From Microbulbifer taiwanensis (GTDB lineage Bacteria; Pseudomonadota; Gammaproteobacteria; Pseudomonadales; Cellvibrionaceae): 56,126 nucleotides of DNA. The notes under the pieces were generated by a model. The model was not told the origin of the DNA, ran no database searches, and saw only the letters and a list, made by a program, of their open reading frames with translations. The translations under genes were made by a program, and so were the position numbers. Where the stretch lies: positions 1 through 56,126 of the forward strand of contig NZ_JACZFR010000024.1 in the NCBI RefSeq assembly GCF_014904815.1, given 5' to 3'. Below are positions 39,798 through 48,505 of this stretch, in pieces (the stretch's first letter is position 1; every line of letters begins with the position of its first letter).

Positions 39798-41147
39798 TTA
39801 CTCGGCTGCCTTGGGGCGCCGGCGGCGTCCGCCGCGAGAGCCTCGGCCGCGACGGCCGTTACCGCCGCTGCGCTGGAGACTGCGCACCATCTGTTGGCGT
39901 TCTTCGTCATCGGCCTGCTGGAATTCTGTCCACCACTGGCCGAGTCCCGGGGCTATTTCCCCGCTCTCTTCACGCAAAAGCAGAAAATCGTAGGCGGCGC
40001 GGAAGCGCGGGTGCTCGCTCAGGCGCTGGGCGCGGCTGCCGCCCCGCTGTGGCAGGCGCAGCTGCATGTCCCAGATTTCGCGCATCGGTATCGAGAAGCG
40101 CTTGGGTATCGCGGTGTGCGCCAGCTGTGAGCTGGTGATCTTCTGCGCGGCCTGGGCCAGTGCCGGTACCGGCGGTGTGCCCCGCTCGATAAGACGCTGT
40201 TGTTCGGCACTGACCGCGGGCCACAGCAGGGCGGCGTAAAGGAAAGCCGGGGTTACGCGCTTGTCATCGCGAATGCGTTGGTCGGTGTTGCGCAGGGCCA
40301 GCCGGCTCAGCGCCAGCGCCGCCGGATCCTCGAGGCAGGCGGCATTGTCGGGGAACAGGTGATGCCACAGTCGGTACTGGCGCAGCAGCTCGAAAGTGCG
40401 CTCGCCGTGACCGTTCATCAACAGCTTGAGAATCTCGTCGAACAGGCGCGCCGGGGCGATATTGCGCAGCAATGGCGCCAGCTGTTCCAGCGGGGCCGCC
40501 GTCTTGTCCTCGATATTGAAGTCCAGCTTGGCGGCGAAGCGCGTCGCGCGCAGCATGCGTACCGGGTCTTCTTTATAGCGGGTGGCAGGGTCACCGATCA
40601 TGCGGATCAGGCGCTGCTCTATATCGCGCATGCCGCCGGTGTAGTCGTGGATCGCAAAGCCGTTGGTGGTGTAGTAGAGGGCGTTGACAGTGAAATCGCG
40701 ACGAATGGCATCGCTCTCCAGATCGCCGTAGACATTGTCGCGCAGCAGCATGCCGTGTTCAGACTGCTGCGCCTCGTGCTCCTCGCCTTCGCTGTGGTGG
40801 CCGCGGAAGGTGGTGACCTCGATGATCTCGCGACCGATGCGTGCGTGCAGGATACGGAAGCGGCGGCCGACGATACGAGCGCCGCGGAACAGCTCCTTGG
40901 CCTGCTCGGGCGTGGCGTCCGTGGCAACATCGAAATCCTTCGGGTGGCCGCCCAGCAGCAGGTCGCGCACCCCGCCGCCGACGATGTAGGCCTCGAAGCC
41001 GGCGTCCTGCAGGCGCTTCATCACGGTGAGCGCGGCGCGGCTGATATCCCGACGGGAGAGGTTGTGGTCGTTGCGGGCGATGACCCTGGGGCCTGGATTT
41101 GCCGGCTTGCGCCAGCGTTTGATACTACTGATCAGGGAATTGAGCAT
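39798..41147 (-). CDS. pcnB: Poly(A) polymerase I
   Basis: 449 residues from ATG 41147; a GTG at 41207 would add 20 residues without family similarity. Adds 3' A-tails that speed RNA decay. The nucleotidyltransferase motif GGGVRDLLLGGHPKDFDVATD has catalytic Asp71 and Asp73. The RNA-binding domain and a very basic Gly/Arg C-terminus follow, as in PAP I rather than CCA-adding enzymes. It is first in the pcnB-folK-kinase-panB operon, preceded by an extended -10 promoter (41242-41250). Confidence 0.95.
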   Translation of the reverse strand: MLNSLISSIKRWRKPANPGPRVIARNDHNLSRRDISRAALTVMKRLQDAGFEAYIVGGGVRDLLLGGHPKDFDVATDATPEQAKELFRGARIVGRRFRILHARIGREIIEVTTFRGHHSEGEEHEAQQSEHGMLLRDNVYGDLESDAIRRDFTVNALYYTTNGFAIHDYTGGMRDIEQRLIRMIGDPATRYKEDPVRMLRATRFAAKLDFNIEDKTAAPLEQLAPLLRNIAPARLFDEILKLLMNGHGERTFELLRQYRLWHHLFPDNAACLEDPAALALSRLALRNTDQRIRDDKRVTPAFLYAALLWPAVSAEQQRLIERGTPPVPALAQAAQKITSSQLAHTAIPKRFSIPMREIWDMQLRLPQRGGSRAQRLSEHPRFRAAYDFLLLREESGEIAPGLGQWWTEFQQADDEERQQMVRSLQRSGGNGRRGRGSRGGRRRRPKAAE

Positions 41148-41241
41148 ACGGCTGTCTGTCTTGACTGCTGCCAACGGGAAATGGCTTGGAGGTCCCGTCT
41201 CCGTCACTCAATCTGGTGCCGACAGGTCCTAGAGGAGGCGC

Positions 41242-41250
41242 ATTCTAACA
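41242..41250 (-). promoter_or_regulatory. Extended -10 promoter of pcnB
   Basis: Reading leftward, TGTTAGAAT then GCGCC. The TG dinucleotide one base before the -10 makes an extended -10 element, which explains the lack of a clear -35. The TAGAATGCGC block is the same as at both tRNA-fMet promoters. The transcript would start about 88 bases before the pcnB ATG. Confidence 0.6.
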
Positions 41251-41344
41251 CAGGCACAGGCGAGCGCCCGCAATTGACGCGGCGACGGCCGGAATCTGGT
41301 GAGTTTGGAGGCAAAGAAAGGAAAGGTGGGAATTATTCTTATTA

Positions 41345-41644
41345 AGATGAAGGCAGCGGCTTCCTTGCGCTATCAATTTGCTGTCTAGCAAACACCCTCT
41401 CCCAGGTACAATCAGTCAGTTTGTAACGCGCTTGTCGTTATTTTTGTTGTCTTCTGCTTTGTTGTTATTGTTTATTGTTATTGTATTTTTTATTTTTATT
41501 GAATTTTCTGCGGTTTTGGTCACTCTTTGCTCTTATTGTCGACCGCCCCATTATTTTTATTGTGTTTCGCCCACTTATTGTCAGTTGTTATTAGGGCTTT
41601 AACAGTCATTTATTTTTATTCTTGGCTGTTCTTCTTGTTTGTAC
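41345..41644 (-). ncRNA. crcZ: CrcZ-like Hfq/Crc-sequestering sRNA
   Basis: AT-rich stretch between cbrB and pcnB, unlike the GC-rich surroundings, with no plausible protein on either strand. On the minus strand it reads A-rich with repeated CA motifs. Perfect AAYAAYAA matches (as TTRTTRTT on the plus strand) lie at 41459-41466, 41462-41469, 41465-41472, 41472-41479, 41475-41482 and 41585-41592; related AATAAAAATAA tracts are at 41551-41561 and 41610-41620. A sigma54 promoter (41655-41671) would start it near 41643. In Pseudomonas, CrcZ lies at exactly this position, is CbrB/sigma54-driven and titrates Hfq/Crc through such motifs. The 3' end is uncertain; no clear terminator was found. Identity is inferred from context, promoter and motifs together. 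Confidence 0.8.
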
Positions 41645-41654
41645 TAGTAAGAAA

Positions 41655-41671
41655 GCATTTAGCGTGCCAAC
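41655..41671 (-). promoter_or_regulatory. Sigma54 promoter of the CrcZ-like sRNA
   Basis: Reading leftward: TTGGCACG then CTAA then ATGCT. The -24 block TGGCACG is perfect, and the GG and GC are spaced by exactly 10 bases; the -12 block differs from TTGCW only in its first base. The predicted start is near 41643. Confidence 0.85.
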
Positions 41672-41946
41672 TTTAAAAACTCTTTAAAAATCAATAACTT
41701 AAAAAATTTACAAAAATTTGCATGTCGTAGGGGAGGGATTTTGCGTTACGGATGTCGCGGCAGTTGTTACTGAGGGTGAGACTGGGGTAACACTTTCGGT
41801 TGTTACCAAAATGACCCGGCGGCGGGTAACAGATAGGCGGGGGACTGAAAACGAAGCGCTTGCCGGGGACTGGTCAGCGGTTGTGGCGAGGGAAGGTGTC
41901 TCCGGCCTCGATCACTCACCGCTGGTCACCGACCACCAACCACTCT
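41672..41946. other. cbrB-crcZ intergenic region
   Basis: No gene supported. It contains A/T-rich sequence just upstream of the sigma54 promoter (41672-41720, which could aid bending) and the TGTTAC/GTAACA boxes at 41765-41831. The remainder up to the cbrB stop shows no clear terminator. Confidence 0.6.
41765..41831. promoter_or_regulatory. Candidate CbrB enhancer sites
   Basis: Hexamers TGTTAC (41765-41770), GTAACA (41787-41792), TGTTAC (41801-41806) and GTAACA (41826-41831), including a perfect dyad GGTAACA-N8-TGTTACC (41786-41807). They lie about 95-160 bp upstream of the sigma54 promoter, a normal distance for an enhancer. From memory, CbrB in Pseudomonas binds TGTTAC...GTAACA palindromes; the spacing here (16, 8 and 19 bp) is not identical. 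Confidence 0.65.
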
Positions 41947-43338
41947 CTAAGCCTCGGCACCCGCAACGCGGCGGGCCTTCTTGCGCGGAATGCCCAGTTT
42001 CTGGCGGCGCTCCCACAGGCACTTGCGGCTGACCCCCAGTTTCTTCGCCAGCTCAGTCTCGCTCATGGTGTCCTGGTGCTCTATCACGAAGCGGGCGAAG
42101 TAGTCCTCCAGGGACAGGTCCTCGCGCGGATCCGTGTGCAGGCTGCGCGGGCGCCGCTCCGGGTCCGCCTCCTCTATCGGCACCAGGTCCAGGTCGATAT
42201 CCAGGGTTCTGTGGTCTATTTCCACGCTGTGGTCGTCGGTCAGGATTACCGAGCGCTGTATCGCATTCTCCAGCTCGCGCACATTGCCCGGCCAGGTGTA
42301 GGTGGTCACCGCCTGGATGGCCTCCGGCGACAGCTTCAGGGGCTGGCGCTCCACTTTGGCGCAGAATTTCTCCAGCAGCTGTTCGGCGATCGCCAGCACA
42401 TCCTTGCCGCGTTCCCGCAGTGGCGCCAGCGTCATCTGCACCACATTGATGCGGTAATAGAGGTCCTCGCGGAACTTGCGTTCGGCGGACAGCTGGCGCA
42501 GGTTGCGGTGGGTCGCTGCCACCAGGCGCACATCCACCTTGCGGGACTCCACCGCGCCGATCGGGCGCACCTCACCCTCCTGCAGCACCCGCAGCAGTCG
42601 CGCCTGGGCCTCGAGCGGCAGCTCGCCGATCTCGTCCAGGAACAGGGTGCCGCCGTCGGCGGCGGCCACCAGGCCCTCGCGGGCAGTCTGGGCACCGGTA
42701 AAGGCGCCCTTTTCGTGACCGAAGAGTTCTGCCTCGATCAGGGTTTCCGGAATCGCCGCGCAGTTGACCGAAATCAGCGGCTTGCCGGCACGGCGGCTCT
42801 CCTCGTGGATGGCGCGGGCCACCAGCTCCTTACCGGTGCCGGTTTCGCCGTGCACCAGCACTGTGGCATCGGTGGGAGCCACCTTGTGAATGCGGTTGTA
42901 GAGATCGCGCATCACCGGGCTGTCGCCGATCATGCCGGCGATGGTGCGGCCGGATTCCCTGCCGGTCGGGGCCTGGGCGCGGCTCTGCTCCGCCTTGCCG
43001 ATCACCCGGCGCACCGTGGCGATCATCTCGTCGTGATCGAAGGGCTTGGCGATATAGTCCGCGGCCCCCATACGCATGGAGTCCACCGCGGACCTCAGGC
43101 TGGCGTAACTGGTCATGATCAATACCGGCACGTCGCCGGCCAGTTTCAGCAGGTCGGTGCCCGGGGCGCCGGGCAGGCGCAGGTCGGAGATGATCAGGTC
43201 GACTTCATTGAGGCGGTACTTGGTGGTCGCCTCGCGCACTGAGCCGGCTTCGCTGACCTTGTACTTGTGCCGCTCCAGCAGTTTGCGCAGCGCCGTGCGA
43301 ATAATGGCTTCATCTTCGACGATCAGGATGTGGCTCAT
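41947..43338 (-). CDS. cbrB: Sigma54-dependent response regulator CbrB
   Basis: 463 residues, NtrC class. Receiver domain with acidic pair Glu8-Asp9, phosphorylation site Asp52 (ISDLRLPG) and the conserved MTS and KPF motifs. AAA+ domain with Walker A GETGTGKE and the sigma54-contacting GAFTGA loop. C-terminal Fis-type helix-turn-helix ([23 protein letters not shown]). In Pseudomonas CbrB activates CrcZ and carbon/nitrogen-use genes. The CbrB call rests on the CbrA partner with its transporter domain, and on the cbrA-cbrB-sRNA-pcnB order. The 144-bp gap to cbrA contains a palindromic repeat. Confidence 0.93.
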   Translation of the reverse strand: MSHILIVEDEAIIRTALRKLLERHKYKVSEAGSVREATTKYRLNEVDLIISDLRLPGAPGTDLLKLAGDVPVLIMTSYASLRSAVDSMRMGAADYIAKPFDHDEMIATVRRVIGKAEQSRAQAPTGRESGRTIAGMIGDSPVMRDLYNRIHKVAPTDATVLVHGETGTGKELVARAIHEESRRAGKPLISVNCAAIPETLIEAELFGHEKGAFTGAQTAREGLVAAADGGTLFLDEIGELPLEAQARLLRVLQEGEVRPIGAVESRKVDVRLVAATHRNLRQLSAERKFREDLYYRINVVQMTLAPLRERGKDVLAIAEQLLEKFCAKVERQPLKLSPEAIQAVTTYTWPGNVRELENAIQRSVILTDDHSVEIDHRTLDIDLDLVPIEEADPERRPRSLHTDPREDLSLEDYFARFVIEHQDTMSETELAKKLGVSRKCLWERRQKLGIPRKKARRVAGAEA

Positions 43339-43412
43339 ATGTTACGCCTGGTTACAAAATGCTCAGTGAGCGCCTAGTTTTACCTGCCGGGCGTTTCGAT
43401 GCAACCCATGAG

Positions 43413-43517
43413 TGGGAATGCGGAATGACGAATGCGGAATGCGAAATGGAGAAAGGCCCCAAAATCCGGGGCTGCAGCGCGCTTATTCCGCATTCCGCAT
43501 TCCGCATTCCGCATTTG
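43413..43517. repeat. Palindromic GCGGAATG repeat element at the end of cbrA
   Basis: Left arm of GGAATGCGG units (43417-43449), right arm of CCGCATT units (43483-43517), about 35-base loop. Same family as 14170-14313. The element overlaps the last codons of cbrA and supplies its stop codon. It could also act as a stem-loop between cbrA and cbrB in the mRNA. Confidence 0.85.
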
Positions 43518-46482
43518 AAAGTGGCAGCTGCACGATAAACTTCGCACCCCGTCCGGTCTCGGGATGGGCCGGGCTGACCAGTTCCAGCTGGCCGTCGTGT
43601 TCCTCGACGATGCTGTACACCATCGCCAGGCCGAGACCGGTGCCCTCGCCGGGCTCCTTGGTGGTAAAGAAGGGCTCGAGGATACGCTCGCGATGCTGCG
43701 GTGAGATGCCGGGGCCGTCATCGGTGACCGAGATACAGGCGCAGCCCCGGTCGATACAGCCGTCGATCTGGATGTGACCGCCATCGGGACTGGCGTCGCG
43801 GGCGTTGCTGAGCAGGTTGATGAACACCTGGATCAGGCGCTGGTTGTCGCCGGGGGCTATGAGATCCCCGGGCACCGCGTTGTCGAAGGTCACCTGGGTC
43901 TTGTCCCGCTGCAGGGACAGCAGCTGCACCGCCTCCTGCACGCAGGCCTGGAGATCCACCGGCGCGCGCTCGCTGCCGCTGTCATGGCTGCCACCGTGGG
44001 AGAAGTTGACCAGCGAGTGCACGATACGACTGATGCGCTGGGTCTGGCTGAGTATCTGGTCGGCGGTGTCGCGCACCTCTGCGTTGTCGGACTCGAAGTG
44101 CAGGTTCTGCGCCAGGCAGGCGATGCCGGTGACCGGATTGCCCACCTCGTGGGCCACGCCGGCAGCCAGGCGGCCGACGGACGCCAGGCGCTCGCTGTGC
44201 ATCAACTCCTGTTCCAGCACCTGGGTCTCGGTGATGTCCTCCATCAACAGCATCTGCGCGTCGCCGCGTTCACTGCGCGCGCGCCCGCTGCGACTGCTCT
44301 TCAGGCGTGTCTTGTGCAGGTTCAGCCAGTGGCTGTTGCCGCCCAGGCTCACCTGCTGCTTGAAGCGGCTGGCGTCGGCGGAGTCGGCGAATTCTATCAG
44401 CAGGGTGCGCCAGGGCTCCGGCAGGTATTCCAGTTTGGAGCCGATTACCTCGCCGGCGGCGATACCGGTCAGGTCCTGCATGGCGTAATTCCACAGCAAT
44501 ATCTCGCCGTCGCGCCCCAGGGAGCAGGCCGCCAGCGGCAGCTCTTCCAGCATCTGTCGGTGGTAGAGGCGCAGGTTGTTCAGCTCTGCGGCCAGGCCGG
44601 TGAGTTGGTTCTTGTAGCGCGACAGCCGCGTCTCGATCAGGTGGATATCCTTGTTGGCGGGCTGGTCGCTGTCCTTGAAGGGGAAGTGGCGGTCGATGAT
44701 CTGTCCCGCCAGCACCCGGCCCAGCAGGCCGGAGAGGTTGGCTTCCAGCTTGTTGCGCAACCGGCGCAGGGCATAGGGGCGGCGCTCGTCGTCGGGCAGG
44801 CCCAGCTGGCGCAGGGCGCGGTTGACCTCGTGGGTGGCGGTGGCGGCGCCGAGACTCTCCGCCAGGCGCAGGCGGAAATCCGTCGCCGATTCCACATCCA
44901 TCTCCAGGCGCAGGGCCTGGCTCAGGGTATCGTCGCTGCACAGGTCGGCCGCGTACTGCTCCAGGCTGCTGCTGCGGGTAAACACTGACAGACCGATAAA
45001 CAGCAACACGTTGACCGCCAGCGACAGGGTGGTGACCTGGGTCCAGATGGTCATGCCCAGGGGCATCTGCAGATCGGTACCGGGCAGGGTGACACCACTG
45101 AGGCCGAAGATGGAGGGCAGCAGCAGGCCGCCGGCCCAGATGGACATGCCCGCCAGCAGGCCGCCGATAAAGCCGCGGCGGTTGCCCCGCGGCCAGTGGA
45201 TCACCGCGAAAATGCCGGGCAGGAACTGCAGTGAGGCGATAAACGCCAGCAGCGCCAGGTCCGACAGCGACAGGCGGTTATTCAGCAGCAGATAGAAGGC
45301 AAAGCCGGCCAGGAACAGCGCCGCCACCAGGGCGCGGCGCAGCCAAACCAGCTGCCGGTACATATTGTCTTCCGAGTGCCAGCGGGTGCCGGGCAGCAGC
45401 CAGTGGTTCATCACCATGGTGGACAGGGCCAGGGTCATCATCACCAGGGCGCCGGTGGCAGCGGACAGGCCGCCGATAAACGCCAGCACGGTCAGCAGTG
45501 CCGAGCCACTGGCCCGCGGCACAGCCAGGGAGAAGTACTGCACCGGTTCGGTTACGTCCAGCGCGAAGCCGGCCCACATGATCGGGAAAATCGGCAGCGC
45601 CATCAGCAGCAGGAACAGCGGAAAACCCCAACTGGCGATGCGCAGTGTGCGCTCCGCCGGGCGCTCGGCAACACTCAGGTAGAAGATGTGCGGCATGGCC
45701 ACCGCGGTGGCGATAAACACCAGCAGCAGCGTGTGGGAGGAGCCCTGTTTGATCGGGGTGTAGAGCAGCTGCTGCATGTCGCTGTTCTGCGCCAGCCATG
45801 TATCGAGGCCGCCGAAACCACCGAAGACACCGTAGACCGCATAGGCGCCGACTGCGACCAGCGCGACCAGTTTGACCACCGACTCCAGTGCCATGGCGCT
45901 GGCGAGGCCGGCGCGGCGATCGCGGGTGGCGCCGTACATGCTGGTAAACAGGGCCAGCAGCACACAGTAGAAGAAGGCGATCAGGTTCTTGCTGGTGACG
46001 CCGCTCTCCGGAAGTGCCAGAGCGGCGACGCTATCCCGCGACAGCAGGGCCAGGGTTTCCGACACCGCCTGGATCTGCAGTGCGATCAGCGGCAGCAGTG
46101 CCAGGAGCATAAACAGGGTGGCCAGGGTGCCGGCCTCACGGCTGTGGTAGCGGAATACGAACAGGTCCGCCGGCGAGGCCAACTGGTAGCGCTGTGCCAG
46201 CCGCGCCAGCGGCTCCAGCGCCACCGGCGCAAACAGGAACATGGCACCGGTGCCCAGGTAATAGGCCAGTACACCGTAGCCATACTGCCAGGCCAGGTCG
46301 ACGATGCCGTAGAAGGTCCAGGCGGACAGGGATACGCCCAGGGACAGCACATAGATCAGCGGGTGGCGCACCCAGCGCGCAGGTAGCCAGCCTTTGGAGG
46401 TGGCGAAGGCCACGAAGAACAGCGCGGCGATATAGGCCACGCCGATCAGGGCGATATGTGTCAGTTCAAAGTTCACGGTCAA
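43483..46482 (-). CDS. cbrA: Transporter-linked sensor histidine kinase CbrA
   Basis: 999 residues, close to Pseudomonas CbrA. An N-terminal SLC5/sodium-solute-symporter-like domain with about 13 membrane helices (1-500) is followed by a STAC-type linker, a PAS domain (about 640-750), a HisKA domain with the phosphoacceptor in GVAHEVGNPVTG, and an ATPase domain (NLLSNARDASPDG, DDGPGISP, GEGTGLGLAM). The start is TTG 46482, overlapping the TGA of the small upstream ORF (TTGA), or GTG 46476. The last 11 residues (after FIVQLPL) come from the repeat element. Signals sensed are unknown; histidine transport is reported for the Pseudomonas protein. Confidence 0.93.
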   Translation of the reverse strand: MTVNFELTHIALIGVAYIAALFFVAFATSKGWLPARWVRHPLIYVLSLGVSLSAWTFYGIVDLAWQYGYGVLAYYLGTGAMFLFAPVALEPLARLAQRYQLASPADLFVFRYHSREAGTLATLFMLLALLPLIALQIQAVSETLALLSRDSVAALALPESGVTSKNLIAFFYCVLLALFTSMYGATRDRRAGLASAMALESVVKLVALVAVGAYAVYGVFGGFGGLDTWLAQNSDMQQLLYTPIKQGSSHTLLLVFIATAVAMPHIFYLSVAERPAERTLRIASWGFPLFLLLMALPIFPIMWAGFALDVTEPVQYFSLAVPRASGSALLTVLAFIGGLSAATGALVMMTLALSTMVMNHWLLPGTRWHSEDNMYRQLVWLRRALVAALFLAGFAFYLLLNNRLSLSDLALLAFIASLQFLPGIFAVIHWPRGNRRGFIGGLLAGMSIWAGGLLLPSIFGLSGVTLPGTDLQMPLGMTIWTQVTTLSLAVNVLLFIGLSVFTRSSSLEQYAADLCSDDTLSQALRLEMDVESATDFRLRLAESLGAATATHEVNRALRQLGLPDDERRPYALRRLRNKLEANLSGLLGRVLAGQIIDRHFPFKDSDQPANKDIHLIETRLSRYKNQLTGLAAELNNLRLYHRQMLEELPLAACSLGRDGEILLWNYAMQDLTGIAAGEVIGSKLEYLPEPWRTLLIEFADSADASRFKQQVSLGGNSHWLNLHKTRLKSSRSGRARSERGDAQMLLMEDITETQVLEQELMHSERLASVGRLAAGVAHEVGNPVTGIACLAQNLHFESDNAEVRDTADQILSQTQRISRIVHSLVNFSHGGSHDSGSERAPVDLQACVQEAVQLLSLQRDKTQVTFDNAVPGDLIAPGDNQRLIQVFINLLSNARDASPDGGHIQIDGCIDRGCACISVTDDGPGISPQHRERILEPFFTTKEPGEGTGLGLAMVYSIVEEHDGQLELVSPAHPETGRGAKFIVQLPLSNAECGMRNAE

Positions 46483-46655
46483 AGCTCATCGGACTTGCGT
46501 CTCATCTGCACGAACACCGCCAGCAGGATCAGTACGAACCAGAGGATAAAAGGCCGGTACCAGGCCCCCGAGGGGTTGATCATCCAGGTGAAAATGGTCG
46601 GCGAGAAGACATAGCCCACCAGGACCAGCAGGATTAACAGGGTGCGATTGCTCAT
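46479..46655 (-). CDS. Small membrane protein, CbrX-like
   Basis: 58 residues beginning MSNRTLLILLVLVGYVFSP. Two hydrophobic segments (about 5-25 and 36-50) are separated by a short WMINPSGAWYRP loop, and the C-terminus is charged (MRRKSDEL). Its TGA overlaps the TTG start of cbrA, so cbrA translation is probably coupled to it. A small ORF translationally coupled to cbrA (cbrX) is known in Pseudomonas; the position and size match, but I cannot align them here. No strong ribosome site precedes the ATG. Confidence 0.78.
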   Translation of the reverse strand: MSNRTLLILLVLVGYVFSPTIFTWMINPSGAWYRPFILWFVLILLAVFVQMRRKSDEL

Positions 46656-46756
46656 AGGGGCCGGGACTCAAGGCACTCGGATGGCGACATGGAGTCTGCC
46701 ATTGGTGACGCGCTATTTTTTGACGGGCGTAAGTATGCCGGGATCGACGGGCAATT

Positions 46757-47638
46757 TCAGCAGGGGCCGAGCTGCCGGTTGCGCAAATCCACCTGGTGGC
46801 GCTGCCAGCGCGCCGCGGCCCAGCGGAGAATATGCTGCGGTTCCTCCCGCACCAGATCTGCAGGCGTGTGGAAGCCGAGAAAATCCAGTGCGGTGCACAG
46901 GTTTTCCGCTGCCCTGCAATCGTCGATAGCCGGGGCATGGTTCTGCTTGCTCAGCTTCTGGTGTCCGTCGGGGCCCACTACCAGCGGCAGGTGGCCGAAC
47001 TGCGGCACCGCCGCGCCGAGCAGTCGGAACAGTCGCTGCTGCGCGCCGCTGGTCTCGAGGAGATCGGATCCGCGCACTATATGGGTCACTCCCTGGTCGA
47101 TATCGTCCACCACCACTGCCAGCTGGTAGGCGTAGAGGCCGTCGCGGCGTTTGAGAATGGTGTCCTCGCGGATCTGCTGGCACTGTTCGCCGCGCCAGAG
47201 GTCGTGAAAACGTTCCTCGCCGCCGGTGCACCTGAGACGCAGTGCGGCTGCACCCTCTTTCTTCTTGTTGCTCGCGCTGCAGACTGCGTCATCGTGGCCG
47301 CCATTGCGGCGAATCTCGCTGCGGGAGCAGTGGCAGGAATAGATCAGCCCGCGCGCCGCGAGGTCGGCAAGCGTGTCCTCGTAGAGAGGGTGGCGACGCC
47401 CCTGCCACTCCAGTGGTCCGTGCCAGTGCAGGCCGTGGGCTTCGAGAGATTTGAGTATGCGATCGGCGGCGCCGGGTTCCTCCCGCGGGGGATCCAGGTC
47501 CTCCATCCGCACCAGCCAGTGTCCGCCGTGGGCGATAGCGTCCAGGTAACTGCCCAGGGCACAGACCAGGGAGCCGAAATGGAGGGGGCCAGTGGGGGAT
47601 GGCGCAAAGCGGCCGATGTAGGGGTGAGGAGTGTTCAA
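46757..47638 (-). CDS. gluQ: Glutamyl-Q tRNA(Asp) synthetase
   Basis: 293 residues from TTG 47638, beginning MNTPHPYIGRFAPSPTGPLH. The frame stays open to 47794, but upstream residues lie in a large inverted repeat and are unrelated to the family. It is a truncated GluRS paralogue that attaches glutamate to queuosine in tRNA-Asp. The HIGH-like motif is PTGPLHFGSL, the zinc-site cysteines include CHCSRSE, and KMSKS-like KLSKQ is present; the anticodon-binding domain is absent. In many gammaproteobacteria gluQ follows dksA, as here. The start codon is uncertain because no strong ribosome site is visible. Confidence 0.9.
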   Translation of the reverse strand: MNTPHPYIGRFAPSPTGPLHFGSLVCALGSYLDAIAHGGHWLVRMEDLDPPREEPGAADRILKSLEAHGLHWHGPLEWQGRRHPLYEDTLADLAARGLIYSCHCSRSEIRRNGGHDDAVCSASNKKKEGAAALRLRCTGGEERFHDLWRGEQCQQIREDTILKRRDGLYAYQLAVVVDDIDQGVTHIVRGSDLLETSGAQQRLFRLLGAAVPQFGHLPLVVGPDGHQKLSKQNHAPAIDDCRAAENLCTALDFLGFHTPADLVREEPQHILRWAAARWQRHQVDLRNRQLGPC

Positions 47639-47677
47639 CTGCGCCGTAGTAATGGGCTTTGAAATAGTTGTAGTGGC

Positions 47678-47801
47678 GGCCCCGGTGCCGGGGGCGCTTT
47701 GCGGGACACAGGCTAGGCGCCCCCCTAAATACATCCATAGGGGCTTGTCGGCGAGGTCCCTCTCGCCAACAGTCCCGCAAAGCGCCCCCGGCACCAGGGC
47801 C
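47678..47801. repeat. Large GC-rich inverted repeat between dksA and gluQ
   Basis: Arms of 30 bp at 47678-47707 and 47772-47801 match except for one position (arms begin GGCCCCGGTGCC and end GGCACCAGGGCC). The 64-bp interior contains a GCGCCCCCCTA segment facing TAGGGGC. It looks like a dispersed repeat or strong RNA stem; no T run follows either arm. Confidence 0.85.
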
Positions 47802-47854
47802 TTCGCATTGGGCTTTCGTACTCTGTTCGAGTTTCGAGCCCTGAATCCTGAAAA

Positions 47855-48292
47855 TCAGCCCGAGATCTGCTTTTCCTTGATCTCCGCCAGGGTCTTGCAG
47901 TCCACGCACAGGGTGGCGGTGGGGCGCGCCTCCAGGCGGCGGATGCCGATTTCAACGCCGCAGGCCTCGCAGAAGCCGTAGTCGTCCTGATCGATCAGCT
48001 CGATGGTGGCGTCGATCTTCTTGATCAGCTTGCGCTCGCGGTCGCGGGTGCGCAGCTCCAGGCTGAACTCCTCTTCCTGGCTGGCGCGGTCGGCCGGATC
48101 CGGGAAGTTGGCAGCTTCATCTTTCATATGGGAAACGGTGCGGTCCACTTCCGCCATCAACTCGGCCTTCCAGGCCAGCAGCAAGTTGCGGAAGTGCTCC
48201 TGCTGCTTCTCGTTCATGTACTCTTCGCCCTTCTTCTCCTTGTAGGGCTCAAAGCCGTGCAGAGATTCGGTGTTCGCAGCAGTTTTGGGCAT
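47855..48292 (-). CDS. dksA: RNA polymerase-binding transcription factor DksA
   Basis: 145 residues. With ppGpp it controls rRNA, tRNA and amino-acid promoters through the polymerase secondary channel. The coiled-coil tip has the key acidic residues in DPADRAS (Asp65, Asp68), followed by [15 protein letters not shown]. The C4 zinc finger is complete (Cys108, Cys111, Cys129, Cys132). The ATG follows GAGAGG. A CCCCC/GGGGG hairpin lies in the leader (48319-48334). GC-rich discriminators at both tRNA-fMet promoters in this window would be expected DksA/ppGpp targets. Confidence 0.97.
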   Translation of the reverse strand: MPKTAANTESLHGFEPYKEKKGEEYMNEKQQEHFRNLLLAWKAELMAEVDRTVSHMKDEAANFPDPADRASQEEEFSLELRTRDRERKLIKKIDATIELIDQDDYGFCEACGVEIGIRRLEARPTATLCVDCKTLAEIKEKQISG

Positions 48293-48505
48293 AGTCGTTG
48301 CCTCTCTTTCTAAACAGACCCCCGTTTATGGGGGCAATACCACCAAATTCAATCTAGCCTAGTCCGGAATTGTCCGAAGTGATGCATTTTTAACCCGTTC
48401 AGTAGGGATGCGATGGCAGGCTATTCCCTTTCTCGCCGTCCTTGATCCCAATTGAGAGGGCCCTGACGACCGAGGGCGAAGAAGCTACCAAATCTCTTCA
48501 ATTCG

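Noticed and set aside
41378..41602. 74-codon plus-strand frame in the AT-rich island
   Set aside because: Poly-Leu/Phe/Val translation arises from TTATTG repeats; no ribosome site; it lies opposite the candidate sRNA.
41718..43242. Plus-strand frames at 41718-42032 and 41860-43242
   Set aside because: Antisense to cbrB, which has complete receiver, AAA+ and helix-turn-helix domains.
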